Assembly: GCF_910596095.1 (NCBI RefSeq)
Contig: NC_056545.1
Coordinates: 24,265,067 to 24,329,066 of the forward strand
DNA: 64,000 bases
From: Thunnus maccoyii
Taxonomy: Eukaryota; Chordata; Actinopteri; Scombriformes; Scombridae
Direction: 5' to 3'
In this document: positions 39,101 through 50,933 of the stretch, piece by piece
Position numbering within the stretch: the stretch's first letter is position 1
Layout: each line of letters opens with the position of its first letter
Notes under the pieces: generated by a model
Databases searched by the model: none
Told to the model about the DNA's origin: nothing
What the model saw: the letters and a program-made list of their open reading frames with translations, nothing else
Position numbers and translations under genes: made by a program

Positions 39101-42100
39101 TTATAAATTGGTCACTATACTGACATGAGGGATAGATTTACTGCATCAGCACAAACTTTCTGTATAAAAATGACACATCAGCACTACTTTAGCCAAAAAA
39201 AATTATCAGTTTTCCAGCATCAGCACTACAATAAACCAATAAATATCATTATCACCCTCCTTGTCTATGACTCTCAGCCCTAAAATACTGTTTGGTTTGG
39301 TGTTGAATGTAGGTAGTTGCTTCACCCAACTCCTCTTTTCTTTTTAAAATTTATCTTTAACAAGTATGTTTGTGCATATTGTTTTGGCTCAATAAACTCA
39401 AGAGCTCATTTCAGAATATGGACTAATGGTGGTCTAATGAGGTAAAAAAACAACAACCCAATATTCCTGTCTTTGTATTTATAGTTAGAGATGGCGAGTT
39501 CAGAGAGGAACATTGTGAAAGTCAACCAGTTGTTTTTCTGTGCAATATGATAGTTATTTACCAGCCTTGTGCTATTATATCTCAGGACTGTACCAGGAGG
39601 AAACATTTGGATGGGCTCTCGTGTTGAACAGATGGAATTACATCCTCTGAGGAAAGGAATCTGTACAGCCATCTTGCTACAGATAAAATCAGCACTTATT
39701 CATCTTGACACAGCACACATTGGTTTCTAACTCTGATATACAAAATGTGTCTTACATGTTGTTCCTTCTCCTAGAGCAAAACGTTTCAGTTTAGAGCTGC
39801 TCAGTGTTTACAGTATATTGGGTAGTTTTCCCTCAAGGCACAGCGCAGGATATAGTTTTTTCTTTCCAACAAAGTGCAGGACTGAGCAGGAAGGAAACTG
39901 AGAAAGGTTCAATCTAAAGGTCAAATATTATCATTGTGATAATCCACTGTGGTACAAAACAATTGGAGCTATCTGTAGAAGATTAAGTAATAGAGGAAGT
40001 ATGTCTGACCACTAAATGCTAAATATATTAACTAAATTAAATTTAGCTTAACAATTAACTGTGCCTCATCATGATTTTGACAATAAGCCCTATCAGCTCC
40101 TTCACTCACACTATCACAGTGTAAAGAGATAAACATATGATTAAAGGTCTATATCCGCTTTTTGTCACTGTGTTTCACTCACTGCCTGTGCTACTATAGC
40201 TGGGGTCAGGAAGCCCTCTCAGAAACTTGAATACCAGTTTAGGGTGGGGAGAAGCAACAGAGTAAACACACAGCCGGCTGAATAGCAGCATACATTTAGG
40301 ACAGAGCAGAGCGCTTCCTGTTCTGAAGTTCTGCTCATCTTCTAGAGGCGGGTTTGGCTTTATATGAAGTAGATTAAGTACATCATTTATCTTGAAAAGA
40401 TAGCGCACTATAAAAATCCACACCTTATTGTTCCAATCTGCTTTTATATAGTATTTCCTATGAGCTAATATGACTGATTACATTATAATGCACTCTGTCT
40501 CTTTCTTATCCTCTTTTGGCATATGACAGTTCTGCATTTCAAGTCAAGAAATATTCATTATTAATCCCTCTCCCCTGTAGGGTTTAGGGTGGATTTCCTG
40601 TCAACAGGCAAAGAAGTATTGATCTTTTGAAGGGACACAGTAGGAGATCAATATTTGGCCTGTAGGGGACTGCGTCTTTTAGAAATAAATAAACAGAGTG
40701 AGTAATAGGCCTATCAGACAAACTCCAGCCTTTAACAGCTACAACTTCTGTGAACACGGATTCGAAGAATTTGGAGAGATTATAGAGAAACCGCTGGAAG
40801 GACCGTTGATGTTGAAAAGCAGCACTGAAGTCGTCTGCCTGAAGCTTGACTTGCCAAAACTTGTTTAAGTCTTTAACATTTAGATTTCTGTTTCATTTGA
40901 AGGCTGAGATGGTGACAGTGAGAAGTTGTGGCTGAAATAACAAGTCGTGTAGTTGTCCTTGAGTTTAAATGCTATGAGAGATGTGCATGAATGACTATCT
41001 ATGGAGGGCAGTGCACTGTTCTTAAGTCTACATTATTTGAACAGTATAGCTCATTGTGTACAGAGCAGAACAAGTCTCACTTTCCTCATCTTTTCATGAC
41101 CAAACTCAAATAGAAGAATCTATAAATCACCTATGATAGTCTTTATACACACCAGTCTCCACTGTGAAGTAATGGACCATGTGACCTCACTTAAAGATAC
41201 TGATTTTATCAAATCAGCACTGAGCACAAGGACACGCAGACAAGACCGTTGCTCAAGGCTATTGAACTGCGAACTGCTGATGTCAGGAAAGGAGTTTCCT
41301 CCCTTCACCATTTCCCTCAGTAGTTCACTGCTGACTGTTCAATTTCAGAGAAGAAGTTTAGCACAAACAGTTCCCTCGGTGCTGATGTCTGCCAGATCCA
41401 GGCCTTAAGTCAGGCTTCATCCTGCCTGTCTCTTACCAACTCACTTTTTAAAAAGTTGCAGCTGTTTTTAAGATAAGCTACTTTGTGGTTATACATGTAA
41501 GGTGTTGCATAATTAAAGTCAAAGGTTACACTAAGAAATCTGCTTTTAATGTGGTAACAGGTCCTGCGTCTATGTCTAAAACAACAGCCTGCAGCATGCA
41601 GTGTGGTAAACAACCTCCATGGCCTCAACTGACTGTTGACACTAATTCCTCAGTAGCAGTTCACCACTATCTGTATGCAAAACTACATAGAACTGTTACA
41701 ACATAGACTTGGATTACCAACCACCAATGTGCATGTACTTCTTACCTGTATAGGTATAATAATGCTACTTGACTTTACTCTCACCGCTTTAACATGATAT
41801 GGGATTAGTAGAATACCATTTGTTTGACTGGAACACTGGCTCACAGTCTAATGGTCTCAGCTAGAAACACAGACCTCCTGACATGTGGTATAACCTCGTT
41901 TCCCCAATTTGACAAATGGTTTCCATGCGTAGTTTTTGAGGGAAAATACAGAAGTGAAATTGCTAATGCAATGTCTAGTGGATTCCAGCTGAAGCTGCCC
42001 GAGCAAACCTGAGCAATGCAGTGGTTACAAGATCTGATTTGAGAAGAGAGATGTACATGCACAGTTCTTTGTTTTTAGAGATCAACACATTCATAATGAA

Positions 42101-42366
42101 AACACGAATGGGTCTATTTTTAGAGATCTTGTCAGGGAACAAACAACGGGTCATGTGCCCCATCTTTGCTTCCCGGAAGCAAACATGTACAGCACAATCT
42201 TGGGGAGGGGGCATAAAAATTAAAGGTAAAAACGACAACCTACCTTGTCAGACTTTGGTTTGTTTTGAAGGAGCTGCTCCAGGTACAGGTCGGAGAGGGC
42301 TGTCCGGACACTGTTAACAGGCTCCAGTATGACAGCGGGTTCGTTTTTATTGGATTTTAACGTCAT
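33119..42366 (-). CDS. mpp1: MPP1 / p55, palmitoylated membrane MAGUK
   Basis: Twelve coding exons, 5' to 3': 42244-42366, 38195-38323, 38008-38086, 37373-37458, 37216-37284, 35045-35241, 34786-34889, 34622-34702, 34375-34455, 34075-34277, 33389-33463, 33119-33295; 467 aa (human 466). MPP1 links protein 4.1 and glycophorin C at the red-cell membrane and also works in neutrophil polarity. Domains: N-terminus [17 protein letters not shown] about 70-155 ([29 protein letters not shown]); SH3 about 163-228 ([27 protein letters not shown]); HOOK lysines ([17 protein letters not shown]) for protein 4.1; guanylate-kinase-like about 280-450 with degenerate P-loop GAPGVGRS (no Lys, as in human), [18 protein letters not shown] and LLDVEPQ; C-terminus WVPVSWVY. 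Exon 10 has an atypical donor (GTTGGC). Two GATA motifs lie upstream. Confidence 0.96.
35242..37215 (-). other. mpp1: mpp1 intron 5
   Basis: Two-kb intron, AT-rich, nothing recognised inside it. Confidence 0.8.
38324..42243 (-). other. mpp1: mpp1 intron 1
   Basis: Intron of 3.9 kb; no coding exon or clear repeat noticed. The open frames near 39406-39672 and 41120-41410 have no recognisable content. Confidence 0.75.
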
Positions 42367-42462
42367 CTTGTTGTCCATATAAAAAAAACCGTGAACCCGA
42401 CGTGCCCCCGCTCAAGGTCCGCAAGAGGCTGGCCAAGAAAATGCTGCGAGAGAGTAAACTGC

Positions 42463-42490
42463 TGATAAGGAGTCCTGACGATGTGATAAG
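42463..42490 (+). promoter_or_regulatory. mpp1: Paired GATA-factor motifs upstream of mpp1
   Basis: Two identical TGATAAG motifs (42463-42469 and 42484-42490), 21 bases apart start to start, 97-124 bases upstream of the mpp1 ATG. They match the WGATAR site of erythroid GATA factors and suit an erythroid membrane gene. Confidence 0.45.
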
Positions 42491-42599
42491 TCACTCTCTG
42501 AGACAAAAGTCCAAGGTTCTGATCAGCAGCAGGTGAGGTACATGAGATATCTACTGCAGGGACACCGCTGACAAAGCAAGTAAACATGCAACCGACTGC

Positions 42600-44460
42600 T
42601 GCTCATAGGGGCAGGCTCATGCTGCCTTCATGTGCTCCCCGCAAGCTCCCAAATCCCACTACTCATGTTGCATATATCAGTACGGATTCAATGGTGTCCA
42701 CATGGAAATGAAGGCAAAATAGACAATGTAAAGGATTGGGTTGGGTTTTTTTTTTTTCCTGGGACAGAGTCTGTTCTAATATCATAATTAGGCTTCTAAA
42801 GTGCTGTGTTTCTATTATTGCATATGCTTTTAAGTGCACACCCATTCACTTATGTCTTACATGCCCATTTCATACTGTCTGTCAATCCTTACTTAATTAA
42901 TTCATGTAAGTAGCCCAATTAAGACTGCTAACTGCAGTCTAAGTAACACAGAAATCATACTAATTGCCTCTGTTTTAATATTTGGTTATATTACTTTTTA
43001 CCCTTGTTGTTCCATGTTGTCTCTATTTTTTAATTGTATGTCTGATGCATTATTCCCCTCCTTTTACAGATAAGAGTCCCTGCAGGATCACCCCTAAACG
43101 TGAAATTCTGGTGAACAATCCACTTTCATAATTGTAATTTTACACAGTTTATGGACATTTATCAGAAAGTCCCACATTTCCCATAGTACCTGAACGCAGC
43201 ATTACCGCAGCGGTTTCAGCGAGAAGGGTCTAGCGGTTTAGCTGCAGTCTTGCAGATTTACCCTACACGACACACCCACTTTACTACACGACACCCCGAC
43301 TCCTAAACCCTAACCACCCCCCTCCTCATGGCTAAACCTAACCAAGTGGGTGTGTCATGTAGTAAAGTGGGTGTGTCGTGTCGATGCTGCAGCTGAATGT
43401 ATGTGGTCTCAGCAGGCCTGCACTACCAAGCTACAAGGAAGGAAAATAAATCCTACTGACGGTGATCCCATGCAGCTGGTCTGCATGTCTATTACGAAAC
43501 AGTGCATCCAAATGTAGTAGACTACGAGTGTCTGGGTGCTACTTTAAAAACAGGAATACAACAGTTATCAAGGAGAGAGTACTCCGATTACATGATTTAT
43601 TAATACACCGGCGTTTAGTTTGAAAAATGGCAACAGTGTTGCAACCACGCACAAGTGTATTTTAACGTGCAACTATGTAGTCTCCAGAGGGGCCATAGCG
43701 ACTGTAGAAATGGGTCAACTCTCCTTCTATAAAAATGAGCACTTATAAAGTACAAATGTAACATTAAAAGGCATGCATATCCTTTATTTGGACCACAAGT
43801 CCTGAGTGTTAAACTTAGCATATGGATACACATTTAAATGTAAAAAATCTGATATTTCCTGTATGGTTCTAGTCTTGTTTCTTGCACCCCAGATTAAATA
43901 TGCTTTTTCTACACAACCTGAATCATAGGCTCCTGAGACAACATTTACGAGAAGTTTTCAGATTGATAAATGATATGTTGTGTGAAGAGAAAGCCTATCT
44001 ATCAAGCACCAGAAAAGAGGGAATACACATTGTTTAATGTGTATAACCTCCAATTTAAAAGTTTGGTTATAAGATCAGGATGTTATGCCAAATCAGACAG
44101 TTGACTCACAGTGGTGAAAATGTTCCTGGCTGTTACACTTAAAACACTGACGCTGTTTGGATGCTGTATCATGTGTTATGTATTAGTTACACTGATAATG
44201 TGCATTATTCTTTAAAACTTCTTTTTTTGGTGGAAACTCTGGTTTAGCCAAAGCTGAGTCCTCTTCTTTTCACTTTCAAGAATACCAAAATTGACTGGTA
44301 ATGAAGGGGATAGAGAAAAGTGTGCTGAGCCAGGTAATAAATTGCAGCGGATCAGCTGCTAGTTTCCAGTGGGGACTCCAGAGGGAGCCAGTATGTTGGT
44401 TAGTAGCAGTCATCCACCATTAATGTGACTCATCAAATAGCTCATCATGAAGAGGGTTAA
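42600..44460. other. Spacer upstream of mpp1
   Basis: No gene seen. It contains the hairpin at 43266-43380. Confidence 0.5.
43266..43380. repeat. Inverted repeat / hairpin-forming element
   Basis: Left arm CACGACACACCCACTTTACT... (43266-43297) pairs with the right arm at 43348-43380, about 32 bases with few mismatches, around a 50-bp loop containing CCTAAACCCTAACC. Probably the end or core of a foldback transposon. Confidence 0.75.
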
Positions 44461-44469
44461 GAAGCTAAC

Positions 44470-44825
44470 TTGAAGGAAAGGTTCCCAATTTTTCAAGTCT
44501 GTCGTAAAACAACATTTTTCTTGTCTTAATCTTTCCTCCCATTCATGCTGACCACTGGAAGATCCCTTCATAATGCACCTACAAAGTAAGTGATGGGGGC
44601 CAAAATCCACAGTCCTCCTTCTGTGCAAAAATGTATTTAAAAGTTCATCTGAAGCTAATATGAAGCTTCAGTCATCCAGATTAGTCAAATCAAGTAGATA
44701 TCTTTCAACGTTACAGTCTTTTCAGTGCCAAAGTCCCTCTTTTTGTTGCTATACTTCCATCACAGCTCAACAGGGAAACACTGTCTGAGGAAACACAAAG
44801 AGGGAATGTGATGCTGAAAAGACTT
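44470..44825. mobile_element. Truncated second copy of the foldback MITE
   Basis: Same family as 8531-9179: AAAGGTTCCCAATTTTTCAAG, GTGATGGGGGCC, TTCTGTGCAAAAATGTATTT, AGATATCTTTCAACGTTACA and the loop CACAGCTCAACAGGGAAACA (+ strand, opposite orientation to the loop of the first copy). One arm and the loop are present, and the other arm is cut off after about 40 bases. Confidence 0.82.
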
Positions 44826-45299
44826 GGAAAACTTGGACCTGGATTTAGTGTCACCTCCTGCCCGTACAGTCTCAAATTTTAGTTCAAGAAAGGCATCTCT
44901 AAAGTGGGTGTAAAACAGTGGAAACAAGAGAAGAGTCATGACAATGGCTACCATTTAAGTTAGGGCTAATTACATTACTAAAGGCCTTTTCTGTTGTCAC
45001 CTGAGCAGCACAGACTACTTCTGTGAAGGTTTCACTTGATTAGACCTCTAGTTCCTGTGTTTTAAGTGTGTTTTGTTGCATGATTACCATCCTCCTGTCA
45101 TGTTTGTCCCACATCTGCCAGTCCAGGGTTTCCTGTGGTATTTTACAGTGGAGGTGGACCACCTCACCTGAAACAAAAACCTTCAAGGAAAAAGAAGAGA
45201 GGTGCTATTTTACACTGAAGAAGCCATATAGTTGGTGAGTGCACTTATGAGTCTTTTTCACAGTAGACATTTTAAGATGTCACAGTAGGAAAAGCACAG

Positions 45300-45965
45300 G
45301 TGTAAATAATAAACTTAATAATGGCTGAATTCCATTTAGCTGCTTCAGTTTCAGGGTCCTGGTATTGTGAATGAACCAGAATGGCTCACTGTCATAGTTT
45401 AATGGGACACTTGAAGCCATTGTTAATATTGTGTGCTTTTCCTATTAAATTACAAGTCAAAATGTCTGCTGTGAAAAAGGCTGATTGTTTGGGATGTCAT
45501 GAGACACCTCAGCTAAACAAGACCCTGAAAGAAACCCTGAAGTCCCCTGAACATTCACCTACCTGCGCATCTGCAACCTATCTTCTCTACTAATCTGCTC
45601 ATGTAATCTCATTCAGTTTTACAGTACTCTTTTGCTGACTGAGAGACTGAATTCATACCAAGTAAAGACTGGTTTATCCTCTACTACTTTGTCTGTCGAA
45701 TCACATTGTCTACTCTTGAAACCACAGCTTTGATAGGCTTTTTCATGGTATAAATAATAAAATGAATGGTGGCTGAATTCTGTCTAGCTTCTTCAATTTC
45801 AGGGTCACTGGGACACTTGAATAGAACAGGGGCATCGTTAATGTTATTAGTTCTCTTTTAGTCCCTGAACTTCATGGAGGTGCCATAATAAATTTCTGAA
45901 GTTCTAACTTTAAAGTTGTCTTGTCTTGCCCTGCGGTGATGTCAAAATGTTATGAAAAAGGCAGG
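45300..45965. repeat. Diverged direct repeat pair
   Basis: Unit A (about 45300-45480) and unit B (about 45747-45965) share GTAAATAATAAA/ATAAATAATAAA, GGCTGAATTC, TAGCTGCTTCAGTTTCAGGG versus TAGCTTCTTCAATTTCAGGG, GGGACACTTGAA and TGAAAAAGG in the same order. This suggests an old local duplication or two copies of one repeat. Confidence 0.6.
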
Positions 45966-46469
45966 TATAATCTTTCTACAGCTAACTGTAAGTGTGTGGT
46001 GACAAGAAATGAATATCCCAGTACTTGTGTAAATTAAAACCAAATTATATGACTATACCACTAAAGGTGAATGAGAATATATGTTGTTGTTTTGTTTTGT
46101 AATTTATATGAACCCTTTAACATTAACTGTAACTAAGTGTACCATGTTACAGCAGGTCCAGACCTGGACAGGTGGCTTTAAGTTCACATATAACAACTCT
46201 AGTATGCTGTAATGTCTGATAAAAGACATTATGACCAAGAGTTGACCAACACATTTGTTCCATACATCCTGGTATTGACGTAAAGGGAACCACACATGTC
46301 TGGAGCTCTATCCTGATGGTCTGAAAAACATTGGTTGGACATTGGATTTTGAATCTGGTAAAACTGAGTGAAATTCAGTATTGTCAGTGATAAATCAGAG
46401 CCAGCCCATGCCCATGGGAGGTGGATGGGATGTGGGTGGGAGTGTGGAAGAATTGAACATTGTGAGCGG

Positions 46470-49200
46470 GAACAAACCTGAAAGAAAAGATTGTGACAAA
46501 GGGGGAGAGAACTCCTAAGATAGCGATATGGATAACATACAGGTAAAAGCAATGAGGTCAGAGCAAAACAATGAAGAGAACTATAAAGTCCTAATTAAAG
46601 CTAAGAGGGGCCCTAGTTTTTCATCTGTCTGTCCCCTGAAACTATCAAAAGAACTTAAAAAGAAGGTAGGTGCATGGTGCATGCCACTATTTTGAAAAAT
46701 GGAATGATCTCCACCATATTTAAGTCAGCTGTGCAACAAATCAGAGCACTCAAGATTATGTGTAAAGGTGAAAATGGCAGAGGAACTACCCCAGCACTCC
46801 TCACCTTTAAAGATGATGAGTTACCGAAGGCGGTAATGCTGGGATACATGAGCTACTCTGTGAAAGCATATGAGAGGCCCCCTTTAAGATGTTTTAACTG
46901 CCAGAAGTATGGGCATGTGATAGCTGTGTGCAAGGAAAAATGATGTGGCAAAGATCATGATTGGAGAGAATGTAATGAAGTAATCAAATGTTGCAATTGT
47001 AGAGGCGATCATCCAGCTTCCAACAAAGGATGCCCTAATTATGTCAAAGCGGAAAATGTAGAGAGAAAAAGGAAGGAAAACAATATGCAGAAGCACCGAG
47101 TAGGACGGAAGGTACAAGCGAACAAGTGTGAGCTGATTCTGTTAGCAGAGATCCAACAAGGGGAACTGCTAGACCCACTAATGATGACTCAGTGGTGGTT
47201 AGCAGAAAGGTGCTATCAGCATTTCTGGTTGAAGCAATGTGAAGAGTAAAACTGGTAGCAAACAAAAAATCAGATGTGGCATGAGAAATTGCCTCTGCTG
47301 CAGAGAAGTTGTAATGCTTTAAGGGAATAAAACCACGGGAGATACAGGATTTTACTTATTTCCCAGACAGTGAAGGACAAAAGTCAAATGGGAGTCAGTA
47401 CCTAGGAATGGATGAGGAAGAAGAAAACTTTAGAAATAAGATCAAATCTAAGGTGGAGGAAACTGGTATTATCAATATTAATGTGTGTCCTCCAGTTGTA
47501 GCATCATGGCTAATCCCAGAACCTGAAGTTGATCTATGCATACTGTTGTAATGAAACATCTACTGATGCTAAGCTAGGGCACATCGTCAGTGATGTACCC
47601 TGAGGTCATTGGGTGTTTCGGGTCCTTCAAACATCAGACACCCTCACTCAAGTGACCCGGCTGAGATTGATCAAGGCTCAGCTTGTGCCTAGCTGCACTC
47701 TCCCACAGATCCACTCTCTTGATCCAGAGCCATCTGGAGGCTTTCTCAGCAGCCTCTTCGTTGTTGTAGATGGCCCTCCTCCTCTTACCTGTGATGCCAA
47801 GCACAGTGTAAGCCCTACACAGCAGCTGTCCTACAAGGCCTCTGCACCCTACTTCCACAGGCAAGCACCTTGCCTTCCAGCCTTGTCTGTGGCAGTTGCT
47901 GACTAGTCCCTCGTATTTCTCCCTCTTGCGCTCGAAAGCCTCCTCCATACGGTCCTCCCATGGCACCTTGCCGTGCTGCCAGTGATATTGGCCTTCCTCC
48001 AGAGCCGTTGGACAGCAGCTCAAGATGTGCTCAAGGGTCCCCTTTATCTGGCAAAGAGAGCATGCTGGTGTATCGACCAAGCCCCAGCAGTGAAGGTTGG
48101 ACAGGCTAGGGAGGACATCATAGACAGAACCTGATGTGGTGTGGCTGTGACCTCCAGAGGTCAGTCAACGAGATCTTCCTCTCCACAACTTGCTCCCATC
48201 TAGTCCAGGTGCCTTGCTGTCTCTCTCCCACTGCTCTGCTGGACCTCTCTTTCTCCACAGCAGCTCTCACCTCATTCTGGACTAGTTGCCGCTGCTCCTT
48301 TCCCCGAGTCTTGTCATAATGGGGAGTTGCGCTGGTTCCTAGCCCAGCCCTTCCTCTGGCCACTGTTTTCATACTGAATAATAACAAGAAAGAAACCAGG
48401 GGAAATAATCAAGGAAGTTAATACCCATCTGCAACAAGAGTGGACATCATATTTACAGATTTATACAGACAGATCATAGGATCTAGAGAGTGGGAAAGTG
48501 GCATTTGGAGTAACTATTCCTGAATTAAGAATTAAAAAGGAACATAGAATTTCAGATCACATGTCAATATTCAAAGCAGAGATGCTGACAATATTATGGG
48601 CACTTTGGTGGATAGAGGATCAATAAACCAGACAACTCAGTCATATGCAGTGATAAAGCAGCAGCTTTAACTACAATACGAGAAATCAAATCCAAGTCCA
48701 GACCTAATATATTGGCAGAGATTTATCAAACATTATACAGAATTCACAAAGCATGGTGTGAGGTGGGTTTTATTAAGGGAGCAGCACACATGGGTGTAGA
48801 GGAAAATGAGGAAGCATATTACTTGGCAAAGAACATTGTACATGAGGATAGAGTAGAAATTGCTCAACAATATGAACTGTCAGAATACCTTCTTAGTAAA
48901 AGAAATGTGGCAGAAAACACAGGAAACAGAAAAGAAGGGGGGGGCTTACTTTATCATAGAAAAAACAGTGGAAAAAAGCAATTTTGCCCTACAAAAGAAA
49001 AGATTCAGTTGTCATAACCAGGTTGAGGCTTGGGGATTGTGGTCTTTGGAAGGCCTTTGGAGGAAGCTGTTCAAAGACCTGTGAGCAGCTGGACAAACAG
49101 TTTTTGGATCCTTCCATGGAAACTGCTCAGATTGGTACTTGGAATTTTAAGACTTTTGATCATAACCAGACATAGAATTTAGTATTTCATAGCATGAAGA
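46470..49200 (+). mobile_element. Degraded I-clade-like LINE, interrupted by another LINE
   Basis: The 5' part (46470-47555) holds an ORF1 (gag-like) remnant: YKVLIKAKRG, LTFKDDELPKAV, then zinc knuckles CFNCQKYGHVIAVC (CX2CX4HX4C) and CCNCRGDHPASNKGC (CX2CX3HX6C) with a stop between them. The 3' part (48386-49200) holds a decayed RNase H domain: IFTDLYR near 48452 and GAAHMGVEENEEAYYLAKN near 48780-48835, where the usual catalytic Asp of EADxLAK is Tyr. Most of ORF2 (endonuclease and reverse transcriptase) is missing. Many frameshifts; inactive. A C-terminal RNase H plus ORF1 knuckles points to the I/Nimb group. Confidence 0.75.
47560..48385 (-). mobile_element. 5'-truncated LINE fragment nested in antisense
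   Basis: The minus strand encodes the C-terminal end of a LINE reverse-transcriptase polyprotein: RGKEQRQLVQNEVRAAVEKE (near 48300), then after a frameshift at about 48120 YDVLPSLSNLHCWGLVDTPA, the LINE C-terminal zinc finger CSLCQIKGTLEHILSC (CX2CX7HX4C, near 48050) and a stop near 47634. A 3' UTR follows with CAGGGTACATCACTGACGAT (read on -). The host LINE resumes on both sides. 5' truncation is normal for target-primed insertion. Confidence 0.72.
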
Positions 49201-50320
49201 ATATGTTAGACCTGCAATAAAACATATTTTGCAAGCTCAGGCACTATTTTTTTAAATTTAATTTTACACTAAAGCCTGTGACGGGGGTGGAAAGAGTCAA
49301 AGTAATATGGCCAAAATTCTCTCTGTTGTCAAAGCTAACAGCACACTTAGCATGCAGCTAAATGAGAAAACCATGTTTTATACAAATACATTTTGAAATT
49401 TTCATTTAAAAGTAGTTTTCCCATGTTTTTTGAGTGACAAAGTGGATATGTTATGCTTGACAGAGAAGGTTTTGAAAGAAAAATGTACCAAAAAATGTTG
49501 TAAAAGAAAACCAAAACTAACTAGCATTTGAATTTGTCTTCTTCAAACTCTTAAATGATGTAATTTCCTCTTAGTGATGTCACTTAAATGACATCAACTT
49601 AAACTTCAGGGTGCAGAAATACATTAGTGTGACAGGGTGGAACAAACTACTTTAACCAAAATATGTGGGTTTTTGTTTTTGTTTTGTTTTTTAAATTTGA
49701 TTAACATTGATCAGAATGGACATAAGAAAATGACTAAAGTTTAACAGAATAATAGTTTAACAGTATAAGAATATAAAAATTGCAATTTTATTATTTAATT
49801 TTATTTTACTTCATGCTAATAAGTACACTTGAATTAGTGTCCTCAGCCATTGAAAACAATATTGACGTTTTGTAACAGTTTTCATGGAATGACTCCTTCT
49901 ACTCTGCACACTTTACTCAACCTGCATAACTGGAATAAAATGAAGAAATTGATGGAGTATCAGTACAGTATTGGACTGTGTAACAAAATATAAATAATTG
50001 TCAAAAGGAACATCAATAATAAACAGCAGAGGACGAGAGAGTAGAGATGGTTGCTGATGCAGCGAGAATGTTTTTGGATATTGTGGAGATTACTGGAGAT
50101 GAAGTGCAGGGCTGTGACGAGAGGCTTCCAGGCCCTCTCAGAGCCTAGATTGAGAAGTTATATTAGAGAATGGGATGAGGGGTGGGGAAGAACTTTATTT
50201 ATTTACTTATTTTCATTTCATTTTACTTTATATATAATCATTTAGATTAGATAGGAGAATTAAGTATTATTTTCAATCCAACCGCCTCTAAAAACAACGA
50301 AGAAGAAGACAAACAGTAGG
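49200..50320. other. Spacer between LINE and tmlhe promoter region
   Basis: AT-rich, no gene or clear repeat recognised. Confidence 0.45.
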
Positions 50321-50333
50321 CCAAATTTGTTTT

Positions 50334-50563
50334 CCTAGGACGGCGAAGTCATAATCCGCTCTACGCTGCCTCTGATTAGCCAGTACTCGTTGGTTGTGTT
50401 GTTTAGGTGCCGAGCCGTATAAATAACTCTTAACGTATAACTCTTTATATGGCTCTGGTTAGATTTAGGTGTGAAGAGTGATATTGGTTTGGGTTTTGGT
50501 AAAAATATCAAGGAAATCCAATCAGAGGCAGAGTAGGGCGGGTCATGACTTCGCCATCCTGGG
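50334..50563. mobile_element. Small foldback MITE upstream of tmlhe
   Basis: Left arm CCTAGGACGGCGAAGTCATA... (50334-50381) matches the reverse complement of the right arm (50518-50563), CCCAGGATGGCGAAGTCATG..., over about 46 bases with about seven mismatches. The interior of about 135 bases is AT-rich and non-coding. GAAGAAG runs flank it on both sides. Confidence 0.8.
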
Positions 50564-50933
50564 AAAAAAACTGCTAACAGTAGATGGCAGCAGTACGCCA
50601 CTGCAGCATCTAGTCTGTTTAATCCAAAGAAGAAGAAGAAGAAGGAGCTGACTTTGTGATTTGTAATGGCAGGTTGTTAAACATTACACCTAACAACAGG
50701 CGAAACCATGTAGTGTTTAATAATTAATCTCGGACTTACTTTTCGAAGTAATATATTTTATGAGATTAAACACTTGCCTGTGTGAAAGTGAAGCGCCAAA
50801 GGAGTAAAAAAAAGCGCACTACTAGGCTATTTGTGGTGGGGGTCTGTACTGACTGCACGGTGACTCCTCAGGAAAGTACGTTAGAGTGTATTTTAAGTTG
50901 CGAGTTTATTTAATTGATCAATTGATCAAAACT

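Noticed and set aside
47613-47906. 97-codon + strand frame
   Set aside because: Antisense shadow of the minus-strand LINE reverse-transcriptase fragment.
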